Positions 24,484-33,805 are shown, counted from the first letter of the stretch. The stretch: DNA of 64,000 bases from Nocardia elegans NBRC 108235 (GCF_001612845.1 NZ_BDBF01000034.1:28469-92468); one strand, 5' to 3'. The notes: generated by a model not told the origin, from the letters alone. A program made the numbers and translations.

Positions 24484-25833
24484 ATGTCTGTACTGGAGTC
24501 CGCGCCGGCGAGTACGCGCGCCGCGGGGCAGCACGAGGATCATTCGAAACATCTCGGCGCCGCCGAAACCCGGACAGCGGTGGCGGCGAGCCTGATCGGC
24601 ACCACGGTCGAGTGGTACGACTTCTTCCTCTATTCCACCGCCGCGGGCATCGTATTCAACAAACTGTTCTTCCCGGATACGAGCGCGTTCGTCGGAACCA
24701 TGTTGTCGTTCGCGACATTCGCGGTCGGTTTCGTGATGCGCCCGATCGGCGGATTGGTTTTCGGCCATATCGGGGACCGCATCGGGCGCAAACGTACCCT
24801 CGCGCTGACCATGGCGATCATGGGCGGATCGACCGCGCTGATGGGCGTGCTGCCGACCAGCGCCGCGATCGGTATCGCGGCGCCGATTCTGTTGCTGGCG
24901 TTGCGGATTCTGCAGGGTTTCGCACTCGGCGGGGAATGGGCCGGTGCGGTACTGCTGGCCGTGGAACACAGTCCCCGCACGAAGGTCGGCCGGTTCGGCA
25001 GCTATCCGCAGATCGGTTTGGCGCTCGGGCTCGCGCTCGGCACCGGAGTCTTCGCCCTGCTGCGTTCGGTCCTGAGCGAACAGGCGTTTCTCGACTACGG
25101 CTGGCGAATCGCCTTCGGCGCCAGCGTGGTGCTGGTGGTTATCGGCCTGGTGGTGCGGCTGAAAATCGACGAGACGCCGGCATTCCGGGAAATCGACCGG
25201 CTCAATCGAATCTCGAAAGTGCCTGTGGTCGAACTGTTCCGGAACGCGCGCACCCGGCGCAACACCGTTCTCGGCCTGCTCTCGCGGTGGGGCGAGGGCG
25301 CGGCGTTCAATACCTGGGGCGTCTTCGCGATCAGTTTCGCGACCGGGCATCTCGGTTTCGAACAGGTCCCGGTACTGCTCGCGGTGACCATCGCCGCGGT
25401 CGTGATGGCCGCACTCATTCCGGTATCCGGAAAGCTGACCGACACATTCGGGCCGCGCCGGGTCTATATCGCCGGTATCGCCGCGTACGGGCTGCTGGTG
25501 TATCCGGTATTCGCACTGTTCGAGGCCGGCAATATCGTCGTCTTCACGATCGCGATCATCGCGGTGTTCGGTATCGCCCACGCCCTGTTCTACGGTGCGC
25601 AGGGCACGTTGTACGCCGGGCTGTACCCGCCCGAGGTGCGCTACACCGGACTCTCGTTCGTCTATCAGGTCTCGGGGATCTACGCCTCGGGCATCACCCC
25701 CATGATCGTCACGGCGCTGATCGCGGCGGGCGGCAAAACGCCGTGGCTCGCATGCGGCTATCTGGTGGCGACGGCGGTGATCAGCGTGGTCGCGACGCTG
25801 TTCATCAGCGAGGACGACCGGCTCACCGCCTGA
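24484..25833 (+). CDS. MFS transporter, metabolite:H+ symporter (MHS) family
   Basis: The 449-residue protein has twelve membrane helices. It carries the MHS/ProP-like N terminus GTTVEWYDFFLYSTAAG near residue 38, the RPIGGLVFGHIGDRIGRK loop 2-3 motif near residue 83, and LQGFALGGEWAGA in helix 5. Members import carboxylates, shikimate, betaine or citrate with protons; the substrate here is not clear. The ATG at 24484 has GGAAGGAAAGGGA upstream. The N-terminal 35 residues, which contain several His and Glu, are cytoplasmic. Confidence 0.9.
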   Translation: MSVLESAPASTRAAGQHEDHSKHLGAAETRTAVAASLIGTTVEWYDFFLYSTAAGIVFNKLFFPDTSAFVGTMLSFATFAVGFVMRPIGGLVFGHIGDRIGRKRTLALTMAIMGGSTALMGVLPTSAAIGIAAPILLLALRILQGFALGGEWAGAVLLAVEHSPRTKVGRFGSYPQIGLALGLALGTGVFALLRSVLSEQAFLDYGWRIAFGASVVLVVIGLVVRLKIDETPAFREIDRLNRISKVPVVELFRNARTRRNTVLGLLSRWGEGAAFNTWGVFAISFATGHLGFEQVPVLLAVTIAAVVMAALIPVSGKLTDTFGPRRVYIAGIAAYGLLVYPVFALFEAGNIVVFTIAIIAVFGIAHALFYGAQGTLYAGLYPPEVRYTGLSFVYQVSGIYASGITPMIVTALIAAGGKTPWLACGYLVATAVISVVATLFISEDDRLTA

Positions 25834-25839
25834 GCCCGC

Positions 25840-26016
25840 TCATCCGCCGGTGTACAGGGCGCGACGCCGGCGTCGCGCACGCGGGACCGCCTGTTCCGCC
25901 GCGGCGGCGGCCTCTCGTTCGGATGCCCCCGCTGCGATCGCCTTCGCCCGGGCATCGGACCCGGCCTTCTCGTCCCTGGCCGCCGATCGCCGGCGCAACG
26001 CTGTCCACAGACTCAC
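25840..26016 (-). CDS. Small basic hypothetical protein
   Basis: A 58-codon frame starting at the GTG at 26016 with a strong GGAGGAG six bases upstream. The product (MSLWTALRRRSAARDEKAG...) is rich in Ala, Arg and Glu, predicted helical, and ends in a cluster of arginines (RARRRRRALYTGG). I do not recognise a family. It converges with the MHS transporter gene (gap of 6 bases) and is divergent from the SDR gene. Real expression is supported only by the ribosome site and the clean start. Confidence 0.45.
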   Translation of the reverse strand: MSLWTALRRRSAARDEKAGSDARAKAIAAGASEREAAAAAEQAVPRARRRRRALYTGG

Positions 26017-26169
26017 CGTCGTCTCCTCCCGCACCGATATCCGAACACCCAGCATGACGCGGGAGCGCCGGGCCGGCATCGCCCGTCAGAATGACCGGTG
26101 CGGGGCGGATGTAGTCCTCGCGACCTACCCGGCTCCCCCGCGCCGATGTGCGCAGCCCCCTTGGCAGCG

Positions 26170-26191
26170 GAACTTACTTTGGAGTAAGTTC
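26170..26191. promoter_or_regulatory. Palindromic operator GAACTTACT-N4-AGTAAGTTC before the SDR gene
   Basis: Perfect nine-base inverted repeat around TTGG, 29 bases upstream of the SDR start. The size and spacing fit a TetR-type site. No TetR gene lies directly beside it, so the regulator would act from elsewhere. Confidence 0.65.
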
Positions 26192-26220
26192 GAGGGAAAT
26201 CGACCTGCAAGGGAGCAGCG

Positions 26221-27201
26221 ATGTCGGATAACCACGCGGCCGAACACGGCTATCTGGCCCGGCGGCGGGCACGCCGGGATCTCGCCGGTAAACATGTCGT
26301 CATCACGGGCGCCTCCTCCGGTATCGGGCGGGCGGCGGCGACCGCGGTCGCCGCCAAGGGGGCCGTGGTGCTGCTGCTCGCACGGCGCGACGAGGAACTG
26401 AACGCCGTGGTCGAGGAGATCACCGCCGCGGGCGGGCGGGCCTACGCCTACCAGTGCGACGTCACCGATTCCGACTCGGTGGACCGGACCGTGAGGTCGA
26501 TTCTCGACACCCACGGCCACGTCGACATGCTGGTCAACAATGCCGGCCGCTCCATCCGGCGCGCCGTGCACCGATCCACCGACCGGCTGCACGACTTCGA
26601 ACGGACCATGGCGGTCAACTACTTCGGTGCGGTGCGGATGACACTGGCACTGCTGCCCCAGATGCGGGAGCGTAAATTCGGCCACATCGTGAACATCTCG
26701 AGTGCGGGTGTTCAGGTCGCCACACCGCGGTTCGCCGCCTATCTCGCCAGTAAGGCCGCCCTGGACAAGTTCGCGGAGGTCACGGCGGCCGAGATGCTCT
26801 CCGACAACATCACTTTCACGACCATTCACATGCCGCTGGTGCGGACGCCGATGATCGCGCCCAGCGGCAAACAGGGCCCGTCGGAATCTCCCGAATGGGC
26901 GGCGGCCACCATCGTGCGCGCACTGAGCGAGCGGCCGCGGCGCATCGATGTGCCGGTGGGCACCCTGGCCGAATACGGGACGCTGTTCGCCCCGGGGATC
27001 AAGGATCGGGTCATGCACCGGTACTACCGGGCGCTGCCGGACTCCCCCGCCGCCAAGGGCGAACTGCCGGTCGAGGACGAACCGGAGTCGGAAGTGCCAG
27101 CGCTGCAGGCGAAACCACAACGCAAGCCGTCGGCGGCGGAACGGGTCACGCGCTCGACACTGCGCCGCGCCGCCCGGCTGGTTCCCGGCACCTACTGGTG
27201 A
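26221..27201 (+). CDS. SDR family oxidoreductase
   Basis: The 326-residue short-chain dehydrogenase has TGASSGIG at residues 30-37, NNAG near residue 108, the catalytic Ser at NISSAG and YLASK near residue 178. The C-terminal 60 residues (Glu/Pro-rich linker and a basic RSTLRRAARLVPGTYW tail) extend past the usual fold; similar tails occur in mycobacterial acyl-CoA reductase-like SDRs such as AcrA1/Rv1543. A role in fatty-acyl or lipid reduction is possible. The ATG at 26221 follows AAGGGAG. The promoter carries a 22-base palindrome, so it is likely regulated by a TetR-type protein. Confidence 0.86.
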   Translation: MSDNHAAEHGYLARRRARRDLAGKHVVITGASSGIGRAAATAVAAKGAVVLLLARRDEELNAVVEEITAAGGRAYAYQCDVTDSDSVDRTVRSILDTHGHVDMLVNNAGRSIRRAVHRSTDRLHDFERTMAVNYFGAVRMTLALLPQMRERKFGHIVNISSAGVQVATPRFAAYLASKAALDKFAEVTAAEMLSDNITFTTIHMPLVRTPMIAPSGKQGPSESPEWAAATIVRALSERPRRIDVPVGTLAEYGTLFAPGIKDRVMHRYYRALPDSPAAKGELPVEDEPESEVPALQAKPQRKPSAAERVTRSTLRRAARLVPGTYW

Positions 27202-27272
27202 ACGCGGCAGCCGCCTCCACCCGCGTCTCTCCGTTGCGCTCGCGCCCGCCGCCGGTCACCTGCGGCGAAATG

Positions 27273-28232
27273 TCACGTGGTCTCGCGGATTTCGTCCACG
27301 ACGATCGCCGACGCCGGTTTCGGGGCGGCACCGCAGCTCGCCTGGCGGGGCGGATAGCCGACGGTTCGCGTGGTGACCAGCCACCGGCGGCCGTCGGTAT
27401 GGGTCACCTCCGCGGCGCCGGCGAAGGTTGCCGGATCCGATGCCGAGGCCGCCCGCTCGACAGCCGTCACCGTCAACTGGTCGAGGGCGGCCGGCACCCG
27501 TTCCCGCACCGCGATCTCCGCCACCTGCTCGACCGGCGACAGGCCGCTTCGCCCCCGAAACCCCTTCAGCGACAGGTGGTTACGCCGCACCTGCGTCACC
27601 GCTCGGACCGCGTCCTCGCCGTCGACCCGGCCGTAGGTCAACCCCTCGGGCAGAATCACCATGGCGGGCGCGAACCGGTGCCCGCCGGTATGCGAGCACT
27701 CCCAGACCTGATCCGGATATTCGGCCGCCAGCCGGGCCGCGATCGGACGTCCCAGCCGGGCACAACACTGATCGCGCTTACCGTGTGCGCACACCAGGGT
27801 CAGCGGATCGGTCACCCGTTCACCGATTCCTGGCGCGGGACCGTTCAGCACGTGCAGATCGATATCGAGAAGTTGTTCCAGATCGGTGACGGTCAGACGT
27901 TCGCACCACGAACCCTGTGGCCGGGAGGCGGCGAGCAGAACCGTTCGCACACCGGTGAATTCGCCGCGGCCGGGACGCCGGATGAGGGTGGGGCGGACGC
28001 GCGCGGCCTTGGTGCGGGCGGCCAGTTCGGCGGTGAGCTCGGCACCGAGGACCGCATCGCCGATCACATCGCGGCCCCAGGCGCCGGGTTGTTCGATGCA
28101 CAGCCAGCCGCTCACCCGGGTCGCGCTGCCCGGCAGGGGAATATCGGCCGCTGCCGCCGAACACGGCAGCCCGTCGAAATTGCTCGCGGGCGCCTGCGAG
28201 GTGGGTGGTGCGGAACGGGAATCGGCCCCCAC
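27273..28232 (-). CDS. Sucrase/ferredoxin-like family protein (thioredoxin-like Fe-S)
   Basis: The 319-residue product belongs to the sucrase/ferredoxin-like family (PF06999). The signature cysteines and His appear in VCAHGKRDQCCARLGRP and WECSHTGGHRFAPAMVILPEG around residues 165-230, an arrangement like thioredoxin-fold [2Fe-2S] proteins. Actual function is not established. The GTG at 28232 with GGAG upstream is chosen, because the longer frame overlaps the hydrolase gene in an implausible Arg/His-rich reading. It begins 3 bases after the hydrolase stop, so the two form one unit. Confidence 0.75.
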   Translation of the reverse strand: MGADSRSAPPTSQAPASNFDGLPCSAAAADIPLPGSATRVSGWLCIEQPGAWGRDVIGDAVLGAELTAELAARTKAARVRPTLIRRPGRGEFTGVRTVLLAASRPQGSWCERLTVTDLEQLLDIDLHVLNGPAPGIGERVTDPLTLVCAHGKRDQCCARLGRPIAARLAAEYPDQVWECSHTGGHRFAPAMVILPEGLTYGRVDGEDAVRAVTQVRRNHLSLKGFRGRSGLSPVEQVAEIAVRERVPAALDQLTVTAVERAASASDPATFAGAAEVTHTDGRRWLVTTRTVGYPPRQASCGAAPKPASAIVVDEIRETT

Positions 28233-28234
28233 GT

Positions 28235-29059
28235 TCAGCGCTCCAGGAACGGCAGCACCACCGAAGCGAACTCCCGATACCGGTCGCGGTGGATGCTGTG
28301 CCCGCAGGTGAAGGCCTCGACTCGGCAGTCCGGGACGCTGGCGCGGAAGATCTCCAACTTCTCCGGATCGACCATGCCGCCGGGACCGCCGCGCAACATC
28401 ACCGTGGCTGCGGTGATATCCGCCAGCCGCTCCCACCATTCCGGATGCGGTTTGCGGAACTGCTCGAGCGCCGGAGTGGTCATCGACCGGTCGAAGGCCA
28501 GAACCGCACGCGGATGACGCAGCAGACTGGTGGTGGCATGCCACAGTTCCGGCACGGACGGCAGCCGCCGGGTGAGAGTGAGTTGTTCGTCACCGGACCG
28601 CAGCGGCAGCGGCTGTTCCTCGAGGACCAGCCGCCGGACCAGTGCCGGCCGTTCGATGGCCACCCACGAGCAGGCGTATCCGCCGAGCGAATGCCCGACC
28701 AGATCGACGGTGGCCAGTTCCAGCCGATCGCACAGGCGCAGCAGATCCGTGCCGAAATCCTCGAACCGGTAGGAGGCGGTGTGTTCGCTGCGGCCGTGTC
28801 CGCGCAGATCGGGAATGATCACCCGGCGTCCGGATCGGATCAGCGCGGTGGCGAAGCGATCCCAGGTGTGGCCGTCGCCACCCATCCCGTGCACCAGCAC
28901 CACCGGGACCTCCGAGAGCGGATGCGGCGTCGGCGCGCTGCCCGAATCCCGGTAGGCGATCTGCACCCCCGCCAGGGGCACCCGGATGACGTTCGACTCC
29001 ACGATCAGCCAGGGTACGTCGCCGCGGGCGCCGTCGCCGCAGCCTGTGGGGTGTTCCAT
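28235..29059 (-). CDS. Alpha/beta hydrolase
   Basis: The 274-residue protein carries the alpha/beta-hydrolase signatures VVLVHGMGGDGHTW near residue 55, DLRGHGRSE near 84, the nucleophile elbow VGHSLGGYA near 120, and the catalytic His in CGHSIHRD near 257. It resembles mild haloperoxidase-like or carboxylic ester hydrolases; the substrate is unknown. It follows imuB downstream with a gap of 33 bases and precedes the sucrase/ferredoxin-like gene, so it could be read from the SOS promoter. Confidence 0.88.
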   Translation of the reverse strand: MEHPTGCGDGARGDVPWLIVESNVIRVPLAGVQIAYRDSGSAPTPHPLSEVPVVLVHGMGGDGHTWDRFATALIRSGRRVIIPDLRGHGRSEHTASYRFEDFGTDLLRLCDRLELATVDLVGHSLGGYACSWVAIERPALVRRLVLEEQPLPLRSGDEQLTLTRRLPSVPELWHATTSLLRHPRAVLAFDRSMTTPALEQFRKPHPEWWERLADITAATVMLRGGPGGMVDPEKLEIFRASVPDCRVEAFTCGHSIHRDRYREFASVVLPFLER

Positions 29060-29092
29060 AGCTCGCGCCCAGGGGCATCGGCGGCACCGGCG

Positions 29093-30697
29093 CTATTCGT
29101 AGAGTCCCTCCACGTGCCAGATGTAGTCGTAGCCGAGCAACAGTAGGGCACGCTCCTCCGTGTCGAGCAGGATCTGCGTGCGGACGGCGCCTCCGGAATC
29201 GCCGGTGGCCCACCAGCGTTCGTCCAGCAGCCAGGGGCCGGCCCAGCCCACGACCCGCCACGATTTGCTGCCCCAGTGCAATTCGGCCGGTTCGGCGGTG
29301 AACATGCCGCGGTCGGTGAGCCAGATCGGGCTGCCGTCGCCGGACTGCAGCCGGACCTCGGGATGGTTGACCAGCACCACCGCGGGAGCCGGTTGCGGCA
29401 GCCGGCCCGGCCACGGCAGGCCGGGATCGGCGGCGGGAACCGCTTCCTCACCGAAGGTGATCAAGGTGACGCGTTCGACGGGACCGCGGCCGCCGCTGAG
29501 GACACCGATCCGCACCGCCTCACCGCCCAGCAGACCCTGCACCCGGGTCAGGGCGCGGCGGGCGCGCTGATCCTCCTCGCCGACCCCGCCCCAGAGCCCG
29601 AGCTGCAGCGCACCGGCCGCCACCACCTCGACCGGCTCCAGGCGCAGCAGCGTGATCGGAGCGGACGGTGGCGGTTCGGAATCGCCCGTCCGCCCGCGTT
29701 TTCCGTTGGTCAGGGCGCGATGGGTCAGCCAGCCGTCCAGCTGCCAGCGCACCCGGTCCGCGGTGGTCTCCGGGGTGAGCGGCTGGGCACAGCGCCAGAT
29801 TCTCGACAGCTGTTCCCCGGCCGCGGTTTCGGCGTGGACCGCCAGCCGGGTGCAGGCCACCGAGGCCGCCGCCAGGCGTTCGTGCAGCCGGGTGGCGAGC
29901 ATGCGACCGGCGAAGGCGGCGGCATCGACCCGCTCGATCGGCGGATCGCACCGGTACTCCACCATCAGGTCCGGGGCGGGCGGGGCCGCCGAGGGCGGGC
30001 GCTCCGGTTCGGCACGGGCACACCGGTGCGCCCGAATCGCGTCGGCGCCGAACCGGGAGGCGACCTCGGCGGGCGTGAGGGCCGCGAAATCGCCGATTCG
30101 GCGTAAGCCCAAGCGGTGCAACAGATCCACCAGTTCGGCGCGCTCCGGTGGAGCCAGGCTCGGCTCCACGGCCAGCTCCCCCACCGGCAGCGGCGCCAGG
30201 AAATTCGCGGCGGCGCCCGGCGCGACGATCTGCGCCCGGCGCGCGGCTGTCACCGCGGCCGACAGTTCGTCGGCGATGCCGATCCGGCATTCCACACCGA
30301 GTGCGGCGACCGCGTCGACCAGGCGCTCGGCGGCCTCCTCCTCGGACCCGAAGTAGCGAGCGGCGCCGCGGGCGGCGAGTACCAGCAGGCCGGGACGCAA
30401 GACCTCCACTCCCGGCACCGTCGCGTCCACGGCCGTCGCCACCGGTTCGAACAGACGCGCGTCGCGGTCCGGATCCGCCTGCGCCACATGGAGGTCCGGG
30501 CAGCGCGCCTGCGCCTCGCGCCGGGTCAGACCGCGCCGCACCCCCGCGTCGCGAGCCACCGCCGAACAGGCCACCACCCGATTCGCGTACAGCACCACCA
30601 CCGGTCGCAACGGTGAGAGGTCGGCCACGGCGGCCGCCGCCGCGGCCGGCCAGTCCGGACACCACACCGCCAAGACGCGAAACCCGGGTCGCTTCAT
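29093..30697 (-). CDS. imuB: ImuB, Y-family polymerase-like mutasome subunit
   Basis: The 534-residue protein has the Y-family fold starting KRPGFRVLAVWCPDWPAAA but not the catalytic Asp/Glu triad: where an active DinB reads an acidic DxD/SxDE, ImuB has non-acidic residues, as in other ImuB proteins. It serves as an adaptor, linking DnaE2 and ImuA' to the beta clamp. The clamp-binding motif is visible as QLGLWG near residue 367, matching QLPLWG in M. tuberculosis ImuB. The ATG at 30697 overlaps the TGA of imuA' by one base. The C-terminal 150 residues match the ImuB-specific tail. Confidence 0.93.
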   Translation of the reverse strand: MKRPGFRVLAVWCPDWPAAAAAAVADLSPLRPVVVLYANRVVACSAVARDAGVRRGLTRREAQARCPDLHVAQADPDRDARLFEPVATAVDATVPGVEVLRPGLLVLAARGAARYFGSEEEAAERLVDAVAALGVECRIGIADELSAAVTAARRAQIVAPGAAANFLAPLPVGELAVEPSLAPPERAELVDLLHRLGLRRIGDFAALTPAEVASRFGADAIRAHRCARAEPERPPSAAPPAPDLMVEYRCDPPIERVDAAAFAGRMLATRLHERLAAASVACTRLAVHAETAAGEQLSRIWRCAQPLTPETTADRVRWQLDGWLTHRALTNGKRGRTGDSEPPPSAPITLLRLEPVEVVAAGALQLGLWGGVGEEDQRARRALTRVQGLLGGEAVRIGVLSGGRGPVERVTLITFGEEAVPAADPGLPWPGRLPQPAPAVVLVNHPEVRLQSGDGSPIWLTDRGMFTAEPAELHWGSKSWRVVGWAGPWLLDERWWATGDSGGAVRTQILLDTEERALLLLGYDYIWHVEGLYE

Positions 30698-31440
30698 CAC
30701 GCCCCCACTGCCGACAGCGCGGTAGGCGGCGAATCCGATTCCGGTACAAGCCATTCGACCCGGCCGTCGCGCGGGCACAGGTCGAGCGTGCCGGTGCGCT
30801 CCGGTGCGGACCGGCCGCGCACGCAGACGTTCAAGCGCACCGATCGCAACCGGCCTCGACCACGCCCCAGGCCCGAATAGCCCGCGACCCGGGTGTCGAT
30901 CCGCAGCGTCGGACCGCTCCAGGCGCCACCGGTCACCACGAGCGTGGCCCCTTTGCTGCGGGCGCGGGCGGCGAGAATTCGAGTTCGGCTGGGCGGCACC
31001 GACATACCGGCCAGGCCGACCACCACCAGATCAAGGCCATCCAGCAACACTGCGGCGACCTCCACCGGGTCCGGGCCCGGTTCGGTCACCACGGCCAGCC
31101 GGCCCAGATCGGCACCCATCTCCGCGGCGGCGAGCAATCCGAGCCGCGGCAAGCCGACGGCCGCGGCGTAGCCCCCGCCGCCGGTCACCGCGGCCAGCAG
31201 ACCGGTCAGCAGCGAACCCGCGCCCGAGTAGGCCACCACCGCCCCCTTCGGCATCCCGCCCTCGGGCAGCAGCCCGGCCAGCGCGGGCGGTACGGGAAGA
31301 AGCTCTCTGCGCAGTTCATCGCTTGTCGGCGGGCGTTCCACGACCTCGACCCCACGGGCCGGAACCGCGGCCATCCGCCGCCGCAGCTCCGCCAGCTGCA
31401 CGGCCCGCGCATCACCAGCCGAACCCATCTCGCCGACCAC
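30697..31440 (-). CDS. imuA: ImuA', RecA-like mutasome subunit
   Basis: The 247-residue protein has a degenerate RecA-like core (GAVVAYSGAGSLLTGLLAA near residue 66) without a proper Walker A, then the beta strands around LGRLAVVTEPG and LDLVVVGLAG. It corresponds to the first gene of the imuA'-imuB cassette (Rv3395c-Rv3394c) and needs DnaE2 for damage mutagenesis. The first candidate start is a GTG at 31440; an ATG at 31428 is possible. The LexA box at 31606-31621 lies 166 bases upstream, so a fairly long leader is implied. Confidence 0.88.
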   Translation of the reverse strand: MVGEMGSAGDARAVQLAELRRRMAAVPARGVEVVERPPTSDELRRELLPVPPALAGLLPEGGMPKGAVVAYSGAGSLLTGLLAAVTGGGGYAAAVGLPRLGLLAAAEMGADLGRLAVVTEPGPDPVEVAAVLLDGLDLVVVGLAGMSVPPSRTRILAARARSKGATLVVTGGAWSGPTLRIDTRVAGYSGLGRGRGRLRSVRLNVCVRGRSAPERTGTLDLCPRDGRVEWLVPESDSPPTALSAVGA

Positions 31441-31822
31441 CTATCTCTCACCGAATGGACTCCACCGCACTCGATGCACCGCACCGCAGCATCGACTACA
31501 TTCCGCACCTCCTCCGCCTCACCCACCGCGCCGGAGCCCGCATCCCCCGACAACGCCAGAAGCACCGTCGAGCGGATTCAGCACCGATTCAGCTATCGAT
31601 CGTAGTCGAATATACGTTCGATCCGGTGATCAGTAGAACCTTCCGACCGGTCTCCGTCAAGCCGCACCGGCCCACGTGTCACATCAGTCCCACTGCGACT
31701 GTTCCGTCACCGGTCGCGGCTGTTGTCCACACCACCCATCGGGGGCGTCCGGCGGGCTGTGACCGCCGCCAACCCCGGTCCGAAGCAGGCCGGTCGCCCT
31801 GGTTTTCGGCTATCCTCGCGCC
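31441..31822. other. Divergent promoter region of imuA' and the Ser/Thr kinase gene
   Basis: This 382-base gap holds the SOS box of the mutasome cassette at 31606-31621 and, to its right, the promoter for the rightward kinase gene. No coding frame with support is seen. Confidence 0.6.
31606..31621 (-). promoter_or_regulatory. SOS (LexA) box of imuA'-imuB
   Basis: On the coding strand it reads TCGAACGTATATTCGA, the exact reverse complement of the coding-strand reading of the dnaE2 box. As a double-stranded site the two are the same 16 base pairs. Confidence 0.9.
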
Positions 31823-32968
31823 GTGACCGAACGCGCCCGCCCCATCGTCGGCCCCGACTATCTCGTCGCCGGCCGTTACCGCCTGCAGTCCAAACTCGGA
31901 GGCGGCGGTATGGGTGCGGTATGGCTCGCCACCGATCGGCTGCTCAACCGCGAGGTCGCCATCAAACAGGTGCTCACCACCGCCGGGCTCAGCGAGGCCG
32001 AGGCGACCGAGGTGCGCAACCGGATCGTGCACGAGGGCCGGGTCGCGGCCAAGCTCTCGCACGAACACGCGATCGCCGTCTACGACGTGGTGCTCGAGGC
32101 GGGTGAACCGTGGCTGGTGATGGAGTATCTGCCCTCGCGCAGCGTCGCCAAGGCACTCGCGCTGGCCGACACCCTCTCCCCCATCGAGGTCGCGCAGATC
32201 GGCGCGCAGGTGGCCGACGCCCTGGCCACCGCCCATGCCGCCGGAATCGTGCATCGCGACATCAAACCGGGCAACATCCTCGTCGCCGACCGAGGCTCCG
32301 AGGTGGGGATGGCCAAACTCAGCGACTTCGGTATCTCCAGTGCGGGTGAGGCTTTCGACGAACCGGAAGATGTGATCACCGGCACCCCGTCCTATCTGCC
32401 GCCGGAGGTGGCGCGCGGTGCTCAGCCGGGACCGGCCAGCGACGTATTCTCCCTCGGCGCGACGCTCTACACCGCGATCGAGGGACATCCGCCGTACGGA
32501 TTCGACGACGACAACGACGTCATCGTCACGCGCGCGGCGATGGCACAGATCATTCCGCCCACCCGCAGCGGGCCGCTCACCCAGGTGCTGCTGCACATGA
32601 TGGAACCGGCGCCGCAGCGTCGCCCCACCATGGCCGAAGCCCGCGAGGAAATCCTCACCGCCGCCTTCGGGCCCGGCACCGGGCCTTATATTCTCGGCGC
32701 TCCGATCCGCACCGAGGACGGCACCATTCCGGCCTGGGCGGCCCGCAATTCGGCCGCCGGACTGCGCAGTCCACATTCCGCGCCGCTGCCCCGCCCGCCG
32801 CGCGTCGCCGCGGCCGGTGCCGTTGCGCAGCAACCGAAACTGGGGAAATCGAAGCTCGTCGACATCGACTTCACGAAGTTCGGGCCCAATGCGGCGCCGC
32901 TCGCGATCGCGGTGGGCCTGCTGATCGGACTGCTCATCCTGATCGTGATCCTCGTCGCCGCGATGTAG
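31823..32968 (+). CDS. Ser/Thr protein kinase, membrane-anchored without sensor domain
   Basis: Hanks-type kinase of 381 residues. The glycine loop KLGGGGMGAVWLA is near residue 25, the catalytic Lys is in VAIKQ near 50, HRDIKPGN near 150, DFGISS near 175 and GTPSYLPPE near 195. A Pro/Ala-rich juxtamembrane linker leads to one membrane helix at residues 357-380, and the protein ends there, so no extracellular sensor is present, unlike PknB. Many mycobacterial kinases have this architecture. The GTG at 31823 is used. It converges tightly (7 bases) with the LuxR-type response regulator. Confidence 0.9.
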   Translation: MTERARPIVGPDYLVAGRYRLQSKLGGGGMGAVWLATDRLLNREVAIKQVLTTAGLSEAEATEVRNRIVHEGRVAAKLSHEHAIAVYDVVLEAGEPWLVMEYLPSRSVAKALALADTLSPIEVAQIGAQVADALATAHAAGIVHRDIKPGNILVADRGSEVGMAKLSDFGISSAGEAFDEPEDVITGTPSYLPPEVARGAQPGPASDVFSLGATLYTAIEGHPPYGFDDDNDVIVTRAAMAQIIPPTRSGPLTQVLLHMMEPAPQRRPTMAEAREEILTAAFGPGTGPYILGAPIRTEDGTIPAWAARNSAAGLRSPHSAPLPRPPRVAAAGAVAQQPKLGKSKLVDIDFTKFGPNAAPLAIAVGLLIGLLILIVILVAAM

Positions 32969-32975
32969 GCGCGAC

Positions 32976-33644
32976 TCAGTCGATGCGCCGGCGGTGCGCC
33001 CAGCGAGTCAGCGCATTGCGGTTGGACTGCTGGGTTTTTCGCAGCACGTTGGAGGCGTGGGTTTCCACGGTTTTCACCGAGATGAACAGGGTTTCGGCGA
33101 TTTCGCGATAGGTGTAGCCGCGCGCCAGCAGGCGCAGCACCTCCAGTTCGCGCGGGGTCAGCGAATCCAGTTCCGGATCCAGCGGGGGTTCGGGAGCCGG
33201 TGAGCGCCCGGTGAACGAGTCCAGCACGAAACCGGCCAGTCGCGGACTGAACACCGCGTCGCCACCCGCGACGCGCCGAATGCCTTCGGCCAGTTCGGAA
33301 CCGGAGATGGTCTTGGTGACGTAACCGCGCGCGCCCGCGCGAATCACCGCGATCACATCCTCGGCGGCATCGGAGACGCTCAGCGCCAGGCATACCGGGC
33401 CGTTACCCGACGCCGAACCGTTCGGACGATCGTCGATACCCTGCAGGACCGCCACACCGCCGCCGTCGGGCATGTGCACATCCAGCAACACCACATCGGG
33501 TCGCGCGGCGTCGATTCCGGCCACGGCCTCGGCCACGGTGCCCGCCTCACCGACGACATCCATATCGGCTTCGCGGCTCAACTCCGCCCGCACCCCGGAC
33601 CGGAACACGGCGTGGTCGTCGACCAGAAAGACCCGGATCGTCAC
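32976..33644 (-). CDS. LuxR-type (NarL family) response regulator, LiaR-like
   Basis: The 222-residue protein has a receiver domain (TIRVFLVDDHAVFRSG, phospho-acceptor Asp in VVLLDVHMP near residue 55, then the conserved Lys in YVTKTIS) and a C-terminal LuxR helix-turn-helix (LTPRELEVLRLLARGYTYREIA). The GTG at 33644 has GAGGAG upstream. It follows the PspC-type histidine kinase in the same direction; the 161-base gap between them is unusually long for a two-component pair. The pair with a PspC/toast-rack protein resembles the Firmicutes LiaFSR envelope-stress system. Confidence 0.92.
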   Translation of the reverse strand: MTIRVFLVDDHAVFRSGVRAELSREADMDVVGEAGTVAEAVAGIDAARPDVVLLDVHMPDGGGVAVLQGIDDRPNGSASGNGPVCLALSVSDAAEDVIAVIRAGARGYVTKTISGSELAEGIRRVAGGDAVFSPRLAGFVLDSFTGRSPAPEPPLDPELDSLTPRELEVLRLLARGYTYREIAETLFISVKTVETHASNVLRKTQQSNRNALTRWAHRRRID

Positions 33645-33805
33645 AGTTCTCCTCACCTCGAGCCGGCCCGCTGCCGGGCGCGGCAGCGCCGAACTCCTCA
33701 TCGGTACCACATCGGTAGCCGGGGTGCTGGAAACCGGCATCGAGGCGGCAGGGCCGGTACCGCTGCCGATGTGCCCGCCTCCCCCATCTCCGCACGCTCC
33801 GTCCG

